NCBI GenBank assembly: GCA_900753315.1
Contig: CAADYP010000007.1
Span: forward strand, 1 to 59,692
From: Clostridia bacterium
GTDB lineage: Bacteria > Bacillota > Clostridia > Christensenellales > UBA1242
Direction of reading: 5' to 3'
DNA length: 59,692 nt
In this document: positions 17,401-32,400 of the stretch, piece after piece
Layout of the letters: every line of letters begins with the position of its first letter
How positions within the stretch are numbered: the first letter of the stretch is position 1
The notes under the pieces: generated by a model
Seen by the model: only the letters and a program-made list of their open reading frames with translations
The model's database searches: none
What the model was told of the DNA's origin: nothing
Program-made: the position numbers and the translations under genes

Positions 17401-20400
17401 AAAATAGCCACTTCCTGCAACATCTGCTTTTTGATAATCTGTAAACTTGGTTGTTTTTTTGTCAAAAGAATTCGATAAATGTATTTCGCTTAACGTATTT
17501 TTTTCGATTTTTAAATTGTTCTTAGCTTCAATCTCAACATCGAATGTATAAATATAACTTATTGCCAATTCTTTATTTTTAAAGTAATTTACATCATGGC
17601 TTCCTGTGTAAGAAATATACTTTCCTTCCAAATTTGTATTAGATTTTATATCATAATCGCTAGGGCTCAATGTCTCATAATTTGAAAGATCCTCCCCAGT
17701 TCCTACTTGTACAGTGAATTCATAAGCATCTTTATTATCCTTAATAAATGAAAAATCCATGCTTGATGTTTCATCAATATAATATAAGAATATTCCTCTA
17801 TAACCTCTTTTTTCAATATTATCTCTACCAAGGTCAACTGGAATTTCTACTGATTTATAGGTCATAGTAATATTCCCAACAGCCGTTGTTGGCAACGCTT
17901 CTGCAAAGAATACAGTTGCTGTTACATTTATTACTTTTTGTCCAGATGCCTTTTCTTCTGTTTCAAATTTCATGTCTGTGTATTGTGGCTCAATATTGTC
18001 TGATATGTTGCCAAGCGTAAAATTCTTCTTTGAAAGATTATTAATATCTATAACACCAGTATTATCTACAAATGAAGCTTTTAGTGTGTATGAAAATGGC
18101 ATGTATGCAGTTCTAAAGTTTGTCGAATTATACACTACTGCCGTTTTCATTCCATTGATTGTAGTGCTTTCAAAGTTACCCGTTTGCTGTCTATTTCCAT
18201 CAATAGCAACAATGCCGTCATCAACAAGACTTGATATAACATCATTTGCTTTTTGACCACTAATTGATCCATTTTTATCAAAGCCAACAGAAGTAATATT
18301 GCCTTTAAAGTTGAGAACATTTTCATACCCAACAAATCTTGCACTTTGATAATATTGTGTATCAACCTTCATGTAATAAGCTTCTTCGTTCCATCCATTA
18401 AATGCAGATGTGCTTGCTTTTTCTATAACTCTTGCATCTCCTTGTCTTTGCCATGTATTTCCATCATAACCATAAACTCCGCCGTAAGAACGCAACTGAT
18501 TTTTACCAGAAATAACTTCTCTCTCTTGACCAATAATTTCATTGTTGTACTTATCATTTGTCTTGATAGAGCTTGGATCTCCATATGTCCTTGAAATTGT
18601 ATCTTTAACATAAATTCTTGCAGGAAAACCATAAGCATCATAACCGCTTATTGTATAATTTATATCACTCTTAACTTTGTCTACAACAAATTTTCCCCAA
18701 TGATTATATGTTCCATTTTCATTGTCAAGTGTGCCTTGTCTATCAAATATCAATTTCGTTTCATAAACATATTCACCGATATTTCCGTCATTTTTAATGT
18801 TATCTGTGCTTGAATCGCAACTGTTTTTAATTTCTCCATTTTCTGTATAACCAATTCCATAAGCGTAAACTGAACGAGCATAACCTTTATTGTATTTCAT
18901 CATGACATTATATATCAAAGGCTCTATGTTTTGTTTCTTATATTCAGTCATTTCCTCTTCGCCAGATACATAATCAATTTGAATATCATAGTTTCCTTCT
19001 TTACTACCATCTAGATGTTTACCGAGTGCTTGGACAGCACCATCATTCATACAATTCTTGATTTCTCCACCATCTGCATATCCAAAAATTCCACCAGCAA
19101 AAGTAGCATAGCCATCTGTTGTTAGATTAGATGAATAATTCCCTGCACCAACAAGTCCAGTATTATAGCAATCTGCAATTGTTGAGTTTTTTGCAAAACC
19201 AACAATTCCACCAGCTACAAATGTGTTTGCAAGATTTGAACTGATTGTGTATCCAACCAAAACTGAATTCGCATTGTATGAGTTTGATATAGATGTGCCA
19301 ACGGCTCTTCCAACTACTCCGCCAGCAAGATGGCTAACTTTTATATCTCTTGTTTCACTGCTACCTATTGACTTTCTGAGTTTATTTATTGTTACCCCAG
19401 TAATTGGAGTTGAGCCTTTATTACTCTCTATTACTATCCCCGCATTTGAAGCATGCGTGATTGATCCACCATTCACATATTCATCATTCACATATCCTCC
19501 ATTCACACATCCTGCAACCCCACCAATAATAACATTCTTTAAATCACTTTGAATGTAAGCAGTAGATGTCAAGCCTATGCCATCGCCACTCAATACTCCA
19601 ACAACACCACCAATATATTTAAGTTTAGAAGGATCTTGCTTTGTAAGAATAACTTGTCCTGAAACAGTAATGTTGTTAAGTTTTCCTTTAACAGTTCCAG
19701 CCAAAATACCTACATTTGTTTTTATTGATTGATTAATATTTGCGTTTGTAATTCTTAAATTTTCGATAGTTCCATAAACTTCATTAAATAAACCTGTCTT
19801 TGAACCTTGTGAAGCAAGGTCTATCGTTGTATTATTTCCATCAAGAACAAAGCTGTTATCATTTCCAATATTTAATCCAACATTAGATACTTTGAAATCA
19901 TATCTCAAAACAAATCTATATGCTTTTTCGTATGAAGGTGTATTGTCTGAAGCAACCGTATCAAGCATTTGGTTGAACTTGCCTTGATTCAATACTCCCA
20001 AGAACCATCCTTTCCCATAGTCGTTTCCAAATGAAATGATATCACTATATGTAACTGGATTATATTCATAATTTGATATAACTGTCTTTGCTTCAGTTGT
20101 ATTGCCAGTCTCAGTATCATAGTTTGAATCTTTGTTGGTTTTTTCAGATCTCGTGTAAGTTGAAACATTCTTAAGCCATCCAAAGCCATGAGAAGCATAT
20201 CCATAGTTTACATATGGATTGAAATACCATCTATTTATACTCTTTCTTTTCCCTTCGTCATTTAATCCAAATTGTTCAGGACTATTTGCGTCAATAGATG
20301 AACAAATATCATCATATTGATTATAAGCCAAAGCGACCTCATCAATATTTGTAACTTTTGTCACATTGTCTTGCTTTGATGTGCCATAACAATCATTAAT

Positions 20401-23400
20401 TGTGTCATAACAATTATTAATTGTGTCATAACAACCATTAATAATGATTCCGTTTGAACTAAAGCCTTGACCACTCTCAGACTTAAAGACTGATGAAAAG
20501 ACTATTTCTTTTGTAAATTCATTGCTGTTTAAAGCATTGTTACGTTTGATTTGTGAAATAGAATAGCAATCTATAATCCAATTTGCACGACTAACACCTT
20601 CTTTGCTTGCGTTTCCTCTGCGTGCAAAAGTATACATTCCTATGTCAGCATAAGTCTCAAGTCTGCCGGAAGTATATGTTGACCTGATAATTGAATTATA
20701 ATCACCATGCACGAATGCAACAGCTCCAGCAATAGACGAGCCATCTTTTTCACCAGCACGATATGTAATATCCGCATCCACATAGCACTGATCAATCAAT
20801 CCTGAATGCAATGTTCCAACAAGTCCAGCAAGTTGCAATGGGAACCCTGTTCCACCAATAGAAAGATTCCCTTTGACACCAACTCCATAGACAAATGAAT
20901 TTCCTGAAACTCTCCCAACTACTCCACCAAATGTTGGTGCATAATTTGATGGTGCTGTCAAATCTGTTGTATTTATGTTCAAATCCATTACAAGACCAGA
21001 AATTATATTGAAGTTTGGATCTTTATTATTGTCATCTGTATCTTTTCCTATATTATTTACCAATGCTCCAAAGTCAGCATTATCTTTGTCAGTTATACTA
21101 ATTTTTCCCTCGTTATCATCTCTTGTAATAATTCTACCATTTCCTACAAAAGCAACATTCGTAAGATTATCTGCGATAACATCATTTATTGAGTTGTCAC
21201 CATTCAAATCTTGTGACAAACTTACCCAAGATATATTATGAGAATTCCCTGGCAATTTGATATCAACATTGATCTTCTTTTCTTTGTCACTATTCGTATA
21301 TTGATATGGATTGAGCTTATGTCCAAACGCATGCTCTCCACTGTTTGAAACCATATATTTCGTTGTAGCGAGATTCAATGCATTTTCTTTTGATTCCAAT
21401 GATATTTCATCACCATTTGATTTTTTTGTAACAGAAGTATAACCACTGTATGCTGTTCCAGAAACTTCAGTATAAGCAATATCAGTATTTCCAATTTCTT
21501 CTTGATAAGCAAGATTTACGCCAGATGAATAATAGTTGTTTTCATAAGCAACTCTATCACTATTTGCACCAACAATTGCTCCGATGTTTTCATATCCAAC
21601 ACTTTTATTTGTTTCTCTGCTATTGAAAGACGTCATAATTGATGTACATTCTTGAATTTTAATGTATGAAGCAACACCTACAATTCCACCAAATTTATAA
21701 TCTTCGAGTTTGTCATCACTTTCATCTTTACCTTTATAATTTACAAACACGTCACCAAATGAGAAACATTTAGTAATAAGATATTGTATATTTACATTTG
21801 TTCCGCCACTTGTTGGCAACAAATATTCACCAACAACACCACCAGCTGTAATCTTTTTACCCTTAAATGTGCCATAAACCTTAACTGAACCGCCATAAAT
21901 TACTTTTGAAATTTTTACATTTTCAATAGTGCTCTGATAATTTGCATTTTCATTTGCATCCTTGCCTTGTTCAACATAGCCAATAGCTCCACCAAAAACA
22001 AGTTCGTCAACTGATGAAGACAACACATCTCCAGTGTAGTAAACATTATACCCCTTGCCAGATGTGTAATTTATATCAATCCTAGCTCCACTGTATGTCG
22101 CAACTTTTCCAATCATACCACCAACATAAGCAGATAAGCTGGTATTATTTTCATTCTTTGAATTGTCCACTGAAACATTTAATGAGTTTTTGATAGATGC
22201 ACTAGAAACAAATGTTCCAGCAATTTGCCCAACAATACCACCAACTGAAAGAGTTGCTACTCCAGTGTTTGATGTTGCACTAACTTTGACATCAATATTA
22301 CCAGAAATTTCACAAGTTCCAATGATAGAAACCACAGCACCGCCTGATGCCATTCCATAGAAACCGCCAATACTGTCTTCAAGTCCACCTTTCACTATAA
22401 ATGGATGCAACATGTTGCTATAATCATACAAATTCTTTTCAAATATAAGTGGTGATTTGTCATTACCTTCTTCAACTTTATATGTAGGAGCTTCATATGT
22501 GGTTGTGCCATTTTCTGTTTTTTCCACCAATTTCCCAACACTAAAGTCTACAGAATATCCTTGAATTTCTGTCTTTGAATTCAATTTTCCTGCAAGTCCA
22601 CCAAGTTGTGCAGTTCCACAAACAATGTCTCCAACTTGATATATTCCGCCAACAAGTTTTGAATCAACGCCACTTTCATTTGCGATAGTCAAACTAGAAT
22701 TTTCAATAACACCAAAGCCAAGTCCAGCTTGCAATGTTTTTACCCCACTGTTAAGCAAGATTGAAAGATTTGAAACTTTGTCAGCTGTTTCCGTATTGTT
22801 AAGTGTAACAACATTGTCAACCGCATCAATTTTCCCAACAAATCCACCAATAACAAGTGCTACCTCTTCATAATTTTTAGTTATTTCATTTCCTTTTTTA
22901 TCTTCACCAACAATCTTTACATTCAATCTAACTTTTCCAGGGTTTGTAAGTCCAACACCAACCTTGGCACAGTTTCCATTTCCTTTTAAAATTACCCCTG
23001 CATACAAACCTGCATAGATAGTGTTTGAAACAACGCCTGTTTTTATCTTTATGTCAAATTTTACATCAGTTGATTCGCCTTCTTCTGGTTCTCTTTCAAT
23101 ATTAATTCCTTGAACAGCCATTTGCTTACTGCTTGAAGTTTGTTGCATATATCCAGACAAAAGACCAATATAAACATCTTTGCATTCTGCTTCATGATTA
23201 ATAGAAATTTGTGCACCATATCTGAGTTTCACTCCCATATTGATGAATGATGAAGCATAAGCAGTCTTTGCAACCAAACCAGTTGTATAGAAATCAGCCT
23301 CAGATTTAACAGTTTCAAGGTTTATCGGATCATTGACAACTATATTTACATCTCTAAACACAGTTGATGACAATCCACCATCTATCAACATATAGTTTTT

Positions 23401-26400
23401 GTTATCCGTATTCTTTTGATAATAGAAATTGATACCTTGAATCAACACATCAGAATCAATTGACCTAAACAAAGATTTATTCAAAATGATGCCAACTTTA
23501 TCAGCAGGAGTATTACCATTTGCCTTGTGTCCACCAATAACTCTTTTAGTACTATCATCAGTAACTTCAAGTGTAACAAAACCTGCATCTTCACTATTCA
23601 TGTAGTCATAGTAAGAAATCAATGTTCCTTTAAACCCAGAAATAAGATTATAATCTTCTTTTGTTACTGAAATATTTGTCAAATCAATGTCACTATATTG
23701 AACATTAACATCATCATTAGAAACCCTTCCTCTAACAACGACTGTTACACCTGAATTTTGCATTTTTTGCAAAACTTCTTGAGTGTTATAAACATCCCAA
23801 TAAATCATGTTAGATTTTGACAAAAGTTGAATATCTGGGAAAAGATGCTCTTCTTCATGGTTCCAGAATTTGTCACTCCATCCATTTGACAAGAAATATG
23901 TATACATCTTTGCATAAGCTGCAGACATAGTGCTCATAGAACTGTCACCAATTGAGTTAACTCGCAAAATTCCGTCAAAAATTGATTTTACATAAGTATT
24001 ATATTTATCATCACCAATCTCACACTCTGGTTTCCATGACATATCAAATCCAAAAGGAAGTAAGTCAAGTTTTGTCGAGCCCACAACAACAGAGTTATAA
24101 CCACCGACTGTCAATGAACCAACAGCAGCAGTAGGCCTATCTGTTGTTTTCGCAATATTGATATAATTATCATCAGAGTCAATAAGATACAATGCAGAAT
24201 TGAGAGTTTTTACTTCCTTTTTGTCATTGCTATATATTTTGCCGACAAGAATATGGTGATGGTCACTTACATATCCACTATTGTCAGCTACAGCATCATC
24301 TCCTATAAATTGAATACCATTGTAAGAATAATAGTTTACTGCAACCGCATCTTTAAGACCAACAATAGAGACTTTTCCTTCAACGCTTTGAAGAGCACCG
24401 ATTATTCCTGCCGCATCCCCAGCAATTTTTCCATTTTTGTCTTTTCCGTCAACAAAGACATCACCAGAAGCATAAACATCATTAAGCAAAATGTTAACCT
24501 TTGGAGCATTTGTAACAAAGTTAAGGTCAAACAAGTTTGCTGTGTAACCTGCAAGTCCAACAATACCACCGACAGCCAAAGTTGAAGAAGAGTGAGAAAT
24601 TACATTCAATTTGTTGTAACCAATATAAACATATCCGCCACCCATAAACCCAACAAGTCCGCCTACATACAATGGAGCATTGATGTTTGAAATATAACCT
24701 TCGTCATTTGAAGTATAAGAGAAGATAGACTGCTGACCTTTTTCAGCACTCAAACTGCCTGAATAATAACCGTTTTCATTTTCTTCAATAGTTTTTTGAA
24801 GAGCATCGGCATAATTTGCAGACACTGCGAAGAGCCCGCCATAATTCTCACCAACCAAGCCACCAGCATACAAGTTTTTAGAGATGATGTAAGATGGTTT
24901 TGTCAAATTCATGTCCGCATCAAGTTCAATATTTGCATCGTAAATATATGTAGAATTTCCAACATAACCAAATAGTCCACCAGAAACTTCCCCATAAATG
25001 TTTACCGCATCTGAAACATGAACAGTGATAATATCATAATCGCTAACTTCCAAAGTGTTTGAATATTTCACATATTCACTGCTAATTGTGTTGTAGATAT
25101 CAACATAACCTGCGATTCCACCAGCATAAGAAACCTTTGAAACATAAGAATAAATTGATGCTTTGTTTTGAATGTTCATTCTCAACTTTTGTCCAACATT
25201 GGCATCATTTTCCCCAACAACTTTGTCTCTCTTATAATAAGAAGAATATATGTCAATATCTTTTACTTGAATATCAGACAAACCGCTTTCTCCAAACATC
25301 ATTCCGACAACACCACCAACAATGTTGTTTCCAAGAATTGATGTCTTTTGAACTGATGTGCTTTGAGAATCAACTGGTGAAAGTGTAATAGCCAAAATTC
25401 TTGAATTAACCGCTGTGCCTGCTAAAGTTCCAACGATATTTGCTTGAGAGTTGTGAATAGAATCGACAACAAGGTCAAGGTTCATAATGTTTGCACCATC
25501 AAGTTTTGCAAACAAACCATAGTTTTCTGTAACAACACTGCTTCCCAAATTGATGTTTGAGATAGTAAATCCATTTCCATCCAAAAGCCCAGTAAATGTT
25601 TTTGATGTTGTAGTAAGTTTAATTGAATTGTCATTTTCTGCGTTTTGGTCAATTTCTGACATATCAATATTGTTTACAAGTCTATAATTTCCATTTACTT
25701 CAGCATCAGAATAATATTCTTTGTATGAAGAAATTTCTTTTGTAGTTGCCTTACCAGTAGCAACTGCAAAATCGTAAGCATTTCTAATGATGATAGGGTT
25801 ATTTTCGCTTCCATAAGAAAGGTCAACTCTTCTCATTGTGTCAGCATCAAGCAATGTTTTGTTATAGAAAATTGTTGTCACACCGCTTGTGTTTGTGACG
25901 CCATAACGATTTGAGAATGCAATTTTGTCAGGGCTAACAAGTGTAATACCGTTGTCTGAAATTTCCCAAATACCATTATATGATTCAGAATCGGTCGCAA
26001 AACTAAACCCATAGAATGTATCTTGTTTTCCAATATCTGTTACAGCCAAAGCGCCTGATGTAACTTTGCTTTGTGATGTTGTTTCATCACGAGTGCCGTT
26101 GAAATAGTAAGAGAATGAGATTTTTCCATTGTTAAGAGAATTTGCAAAATCATCTACGCCAGAGAACAACATTTGGTTGATATCTGATTTTGTAATTTCG
26201 CAAGCCGCATAACAAAGTTTAATTTCTCCGTCTCTTTCATTTTTGTATACAAATCCTGCCACCAAAGAAGCCTTTGACAAACTGTTCTCAATAGCAATGT
26301 TTGCATAAGAATTTTTGATAAGAGCATTGTTTTCATAAACAAATCCCGCAATAATCCCTATTGAAGTAATGTTTGTAAGATTGTTGTAAACATTTGCATT

Positions 26401-29400
26401 GTCAGATGTAACAGCGCCTTCACGACGTCCTTCAACATAACTATTTTGAATCTTATTGTTGTTGTAACCAACAAATCCGGCAGTAATTGATGTTGTTGCC
26501 GCCATATTGTTGTAAATTTGGACATTGTCAGCAAATGAAGCACTGATATAAGCGGATGATGAGTTTGAGTTTACAAAACCAACAACTTCGCCTTGCCCCT
26601 CAATGACAAATTTTCCAAGTTTTTGAGATTTGATGTAACTTGTTTCTGCTACATTCAAAATTTGTCTAATGCTTTCTCCACCAACTCTACTGTTCATGAT
26701 TGAAGCATTGTTTTGAGAAACAAATCCAGAAACCTTACTTTCAATGCTCATTGCACTAACCATTGCGGCAGTTAAATTGATTGGGTCTGTATTGTTTCCA
26801 AGCATATATTTTACCATCAATCCAGTGTCACCAGAGATGACACTTGATTGATAGTTTTCATCATAATATGAAACCACTTCACAGTTGTAAATCACACCAT
26901 TGTTTTCAATTGCAAAGCCTGCGATGTTAATGTTGTTGTATTGTGAAACGTTAACTGCAATTTGTCCACCATTGTAAAGGTTTACTCTGATGTTTTTGAG
27001 TGTAGAATCTTCATCAACCGAATTGAAAAGTGCAAGTTGCAAAGAGGTATCTCTCTCTGGCATAGCAAAACTGTTGATGTGAATTGTGTATCCATTCCCG
27101 TCCAAACTCTTGATAAGGTCTGTGTCAAGTGGGGTATAATCATTCAAAACAATGTCGTTCATCAAGATATAATCCCCAGCCTTTTCTGACTCTGTTGCAT
27201 ATTTGATAAATTCATCAGCAGTGAAGATTTGTGTTGGAGATTCTTCGTCAGTCCACAAATCTACCACAACAAGGAAGTAATAATCATAGGAGAATTCGAT
27301 ACCTTGATAGAGAATTGTTGTTTTCAACTTCATAAGCTGTCTACCCGTTCTCTTTCCAGTAAGAGTAAGATATTTTCCAGTCCTATCTTTATATTCAACT
27401 TCATCAATTCTGAAAATATCTTTTTGAATAATCTCAGAATTATTGCAAATTGAAGTTGAATTTTCTTCATCTGTTGCATACCAAAGTTGGCGTTTAAGTT
27501 CTATTTCATCATAAACCCCTGTTTTTTCATTGTAAGCACAGTTGATATAATATCCAACATTTCCGTCTTTGTAATAGTTGTTTAAAGCAAACTCATCTCT
27601 GCTCTTAATAAGTTTTTCAACTGCCGCAACTTCATTAACATCATTTGCATCATATGTGTAAGTAGCTGGCGACATTGGATAATCAAATGCAATTGTATCT
27701 GTTGCATTTACATAAGAATAGAATGTGTCATAACTTTTTCCATTGTAAGTTGTTTTCCCCGCATTTGCGGATATGGCAATTTTGCTGCCATCAACCGAGA
27801 AATCAACAAGACAAATCGTCGCTTTGCTTTCTTTAATTTCAAGCCTATTGTTTATAGCACGTTGCACTGTGGCACAAACATAGAAAATTCCACTGTCCAT
27901 ATTATTTTGAAGTTTTGCATCTACATAAGCAATAAGTGTCGCAGTGTATAGTTTGTAATTGTCAAACACTTCAACAGTTGGCTGTGTCAAAGAAATGTTT
28001 GCATAGTTATTTTTCAAATAAAGATCAGAAAGTTCTTGGTCCAAAGCAGTAACCACTTGCACTGTTGCATGGTCACCCTTCGCAAGTATATAAGTTGAAG
28101 CACCGTTAACTCTAACTCTTGCTTCTTGCAAATAGTTTACATTCAAACTGTGTGTGCCAGCAGTCAAAACACTGTTGCCATCATAACATGTAAGAGTAAG
28201 TTTAAGTTCACTGTTGCTTGCAAAACTGCTTGAAATATACATTCTAAAATAGAACATACCATTCCCCGTTTTATCTTCTTCAAGCAAGTTTACTTGGATG
28301 CCATTTGTAATAAGTGTTGTCGAACTTGTGTCAACATAATATCCATATCTTTCGTTGAATTTAAGTCTGCTCAAACTTACAGTTCCCACTGATGCGCCAG
28401 AAACTGTGTAAGTCAAAGTAAAGTGTGTCATTTTTGCATAAGCAGGATTGATAGAAACAGCCACAATAGCGTCAGAAGAAGGCACAAGTGTGTTTGTGAT
28501 TTCGTCAGCCATTTTGTAATAAAGCACAGACCTTACAAATTGTCTGCTTTCAATGTTGTAAGAAGCAATACCTATATCTTCAATCTCTTGTGTTCTGACA
28601 GTAAGTGCCAAAGTCTTTGCGTATTTGCTGTTTGCACTTTGGCTTTGTGCATTGATTGTCAAAGTCAAATTATCATAATCTTTGTCAATCAAATGTTTGT
28701 TTTCTTCGCTAATTTTAACCCAAACTTTGAAGCTGTATCTTGTCTCTGTTATCTTTGTTTTTGTCCAAGACAAGTCAACGGAAAGTTTGCTATCTACAGC
28801 AAATCTAATGCTGTTTTCTGAAAGTTTTTGCAAGTCAACACCGACTTGGTCATATTTCAAAGAGAACACCAAATCATCGTTATTGTAATCTGTGTCAAGT
28901 GTAACATCAAACACTGCATATTGAGAAGGTTTAACAACCAAACTTGAAGCATTGTCAATAACGAGCGCTGTCGCACCATTATAAACTGACACTTTGAAAT
29001 CTCTTCTTCTTGCATTTTTGATTGTTGCAGAATATTCAGCATCATTTGCGATGTCAGCAACAACAAGATAAGAATTTAATGCTGTATAATCGTCTCCATC
29101 GTGTGCCTTATCACCAATAAGGTTCAAAGAATTACTGTTCTTTGAAATGCTTATATGTTCGTCACTTGTCAAATCTTGTCCATTTGCAGTTTTCAAATTG
29201 TATTCAATCGCAAAACTATCTTTTCTTGTCAAATAAGCATTGCCATTCAAGTAGATAGTGCTGTTTGTGTTATACATGATTGTTTGAGAATTGTTTGTTC
29301 CTGTTTGCAAAAGGATTGTTCTACCTTGTTTGATTTCTGATTGATTGATTGTAGTTTTAAGTTCTGGCAAATAATTAAGCACTACAACTTCGAATGTTTT

Positions 29401-32400
29401 TGAATTTGTAAAATCCATTTTTGAATGAACAGAAAGGGCAAATTTGTTTGTATTTTTGCTCAAAAGCCTGATTGATGTTGAGCTTATTGAAACATTTTTG
29501 CTGTCAGTTGAAACCAACAAACTTCTTGCTTGTTTTTGTGTAACCCCAAACAAATCTGCAATAGAAATTGTGTTATATCTCAAAAGAGCAGATTGTTCTG
29601 CTGAAGTAGAAGGAATTGCAGTTGTTTCATAAACAAACAAAATTCCTTTTTCCACACCTGTTGTTGCATCTTTTCCAGCATTCAAAGATTTTAAAGGTTC
29701 GGTATTATCTGCAAGTGAAATGTTTTCAATGTTTACTGATGCACTTTGGATAACATTTTTAAGATACATAAAACCAAAATTGATGTTTGTATCAATGTTA
29801 GAAAGTTCCCAAATCGTGCTGTCAAGTTTTGCATCACCACTTACCAACTTTTTCCATTTGTCAGAATATGTTGTGCTGTCAGCATAATCGGTTGGCAAAT
29901 CTGCGTTTGCAAACAAAACATAATCATCGACAATTCCTGTGCCAGAATAAATTTCGTTTGCATAACTAAAGTTTGCATCCTTGAAAATTCTTGTTTGCAA
30001 AGCATTGTTTCTGAAATATGTAATGTAACTGTTTATGAAAGCTGCTGTATTTACACTTGTCGCAGACACAAATGTAGCAATCAAATTTCCCATAAAAGCA
30101 AAACTTTCTTTCACTACCGCACCAGAGCTCATTTCTGCAAAGAAAGCACCTTTTGAAATTGAGCCATTTTCAAAAATTTGAGTAATTTGAGCCTTTGTGC
30201 TGTCATTCAAACTATATGCATAAGCATAAGATTTTTCAATAGAGCTCTTGTCTCCACCAAACCCAGCAATTCCACCTATTGAACCATTTGCTTTAAAGAT
30301 ATTTTTGACAGTTATTTCTGTATTCTCGTTTTCTTTTTTACTGAAATTATAAAATTCTACGCCACTGCCAGAAATCTTTCCTGCATTATAACCTGCAATA
30401 CCGCCAGTGTAATTTGCATCTCCACCAGTGTAATTTGAAACGATTGAAAGTCCATATACATAAGCATTGTTGATTGTTCCATTATTTCGTCCAGCAACGC
30501 CACCAACATATCTTGCAATGGAATTTACCATGCTTGGCATATAGCGTTTATATTTTTGTGTTACACCATTTGTGTCAACATAAGTATCTTCGCCATAGTA
30601 AACATCAACTACAACATTTTCAATAAGTCCATTGTTTTCATTTGCAACAAACCCACCTGTTTGAATGTTTGTGTCAGGCACAGTAACATTTCCAGCAAAT
30701 GTAAGATTTTTGATTGTTCCTGACAAAGTTCCAACAAAGTTTTCACTGTTTCCTTCAAATTTCAAAGATACGCTTTCATCTTTACCAAAAATCATTCCAC
30801 CAAATCTGTCATAACTCTTCCAGTTGTTGAGAGTAAGATTGTTCATGATTTTGTAATATTTTGCGGTATCAATATTGAGTAAATCACCTTCATTGTAGAT
30901 TCTTATTGCAGTTCCCTCGCTCATACCATCAGCAATAATAACTGAAATCTTGATGATTGTATCTTTGTAATAAACCTTTTCACCATCGTTGTTATAGAAA
31001 TATGTTGAAAACTCGTCCCCCTCTTCAATCATGTTGTCATAGTAGAGATAAAGTTCTGACAATTTCTTGTAGATTGGAGTTTCGATAATGTTTCCATTTG
31101 CATCTTCTGTGTATTTATAAAGCAAAACTTGTCTAACACCATCAACAATCTTTACCATATCGTTTGGCAAAAGGAACAAGTTTCCATAACTTCCAGTCGT
31201 TGTGTTTATGTTGAGATTGAAAGTTTGTCCACTTGAAGATGTTGTGATTGACAAATCGTTTGCCGTTCCTGCTGTCGCAAAGTAGATGTGAGAAAGTCCC
31301 AAATCATTTGCTTCACTTGGATAAACAGATGTAGAAATTGTGAAGCTTCTTTCGCTCGTAACTGTTGTTGTCAAGTTCAAATAAATCTCATCATCTTCCG
31401 TTCTGTTAAGCCATTGAACACTTTCAATTCTTCTTTCATTTTTGATTTCAATTTGAATTTCAGTTTCTCTTGCAAATCCATTTTCGTCACGATAAGAAAC
31501 CATCAAAATATCTTTCACTGATGTTTGCAATTTTGTTGAATTTGCTGTCAACTTAAATTTCAAACATCTTCCAGATGAAGTAAATGCAATGTCGCTAATT
31601 TCGTAATAATCATTATACCAATAATCTCGTGATTCATTAACTTGGAAGTCCATAACTGCAGATGAGAATGAGAAATATTGAAGATTGTTTGAATATGTAG
31701 GCACTTTTTCGTCTGCACGCATAGAAATTGTTACATTTGTGGTTGACCTGTCAATATCCGCCAAACTCAAAGTTTCTGTTGTGTAGAGCAAAGTTGTCTT
31801 AACATTTGAAGACAAAAATCTTACTGAATACAAACTCTCCAAATAGAAGAATCTTGCAAGTGTAACTTCTTTGTGTTCTTCGTTATAACCAGCAAACAAA
31901 ACACAAACAAATCCTTTGAAAGCATTGTCAGTCAAAACAAGTCTCCCATCAGAAATCGAAAATGCCATGCCATCTTTCAAGTCAAAATATTGATAATAGT
32001 TTTCAATCCCAGCATTTTTTGACGCAATCATGTTTTTGATGAATTCTGCAGTAGCCTCTTCGGTCGCACCTGTGTTTTTCAAAGCATCAAAAAGGTCAGA
32101 ATAGGCCAAATATTTGTAATAAACACCTCTAGCTGACAATGATGCATTTCTGTAGTTTATATTCAATGGCAAAATTGTGCCTGCTTCAAGCATGAGTTTT
32201 GAAACAGAAGAATCAACAATAGTCCCATAATTTTTGATTCCCGTTTCCTCAAGTGTAAATCCTTGATTTGATTCAATGTCAGCATAGACATTTGAAGAAG
32301 ACTTGTCACCATTTTTTACTGATGCCGATGTCAAAGGCACAAATGCAGAAACAGTAAACACTTCTGACTTCTTGCCTGTGACATGTTCAAGCCAAAACTT

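Noticed and set aside
20381..20443. CRISPR array
   Set aside because: Repeats are adjacent with no spacers and are in frame within a coding region.
15097..30156. Many plus-strand frames of 60-140 codons opposite the giant gene
   Set aside because: Expected by chance from an AT-rich 19.7-kb coding strand; none has a signal, promoter or ribosome site that stood out.
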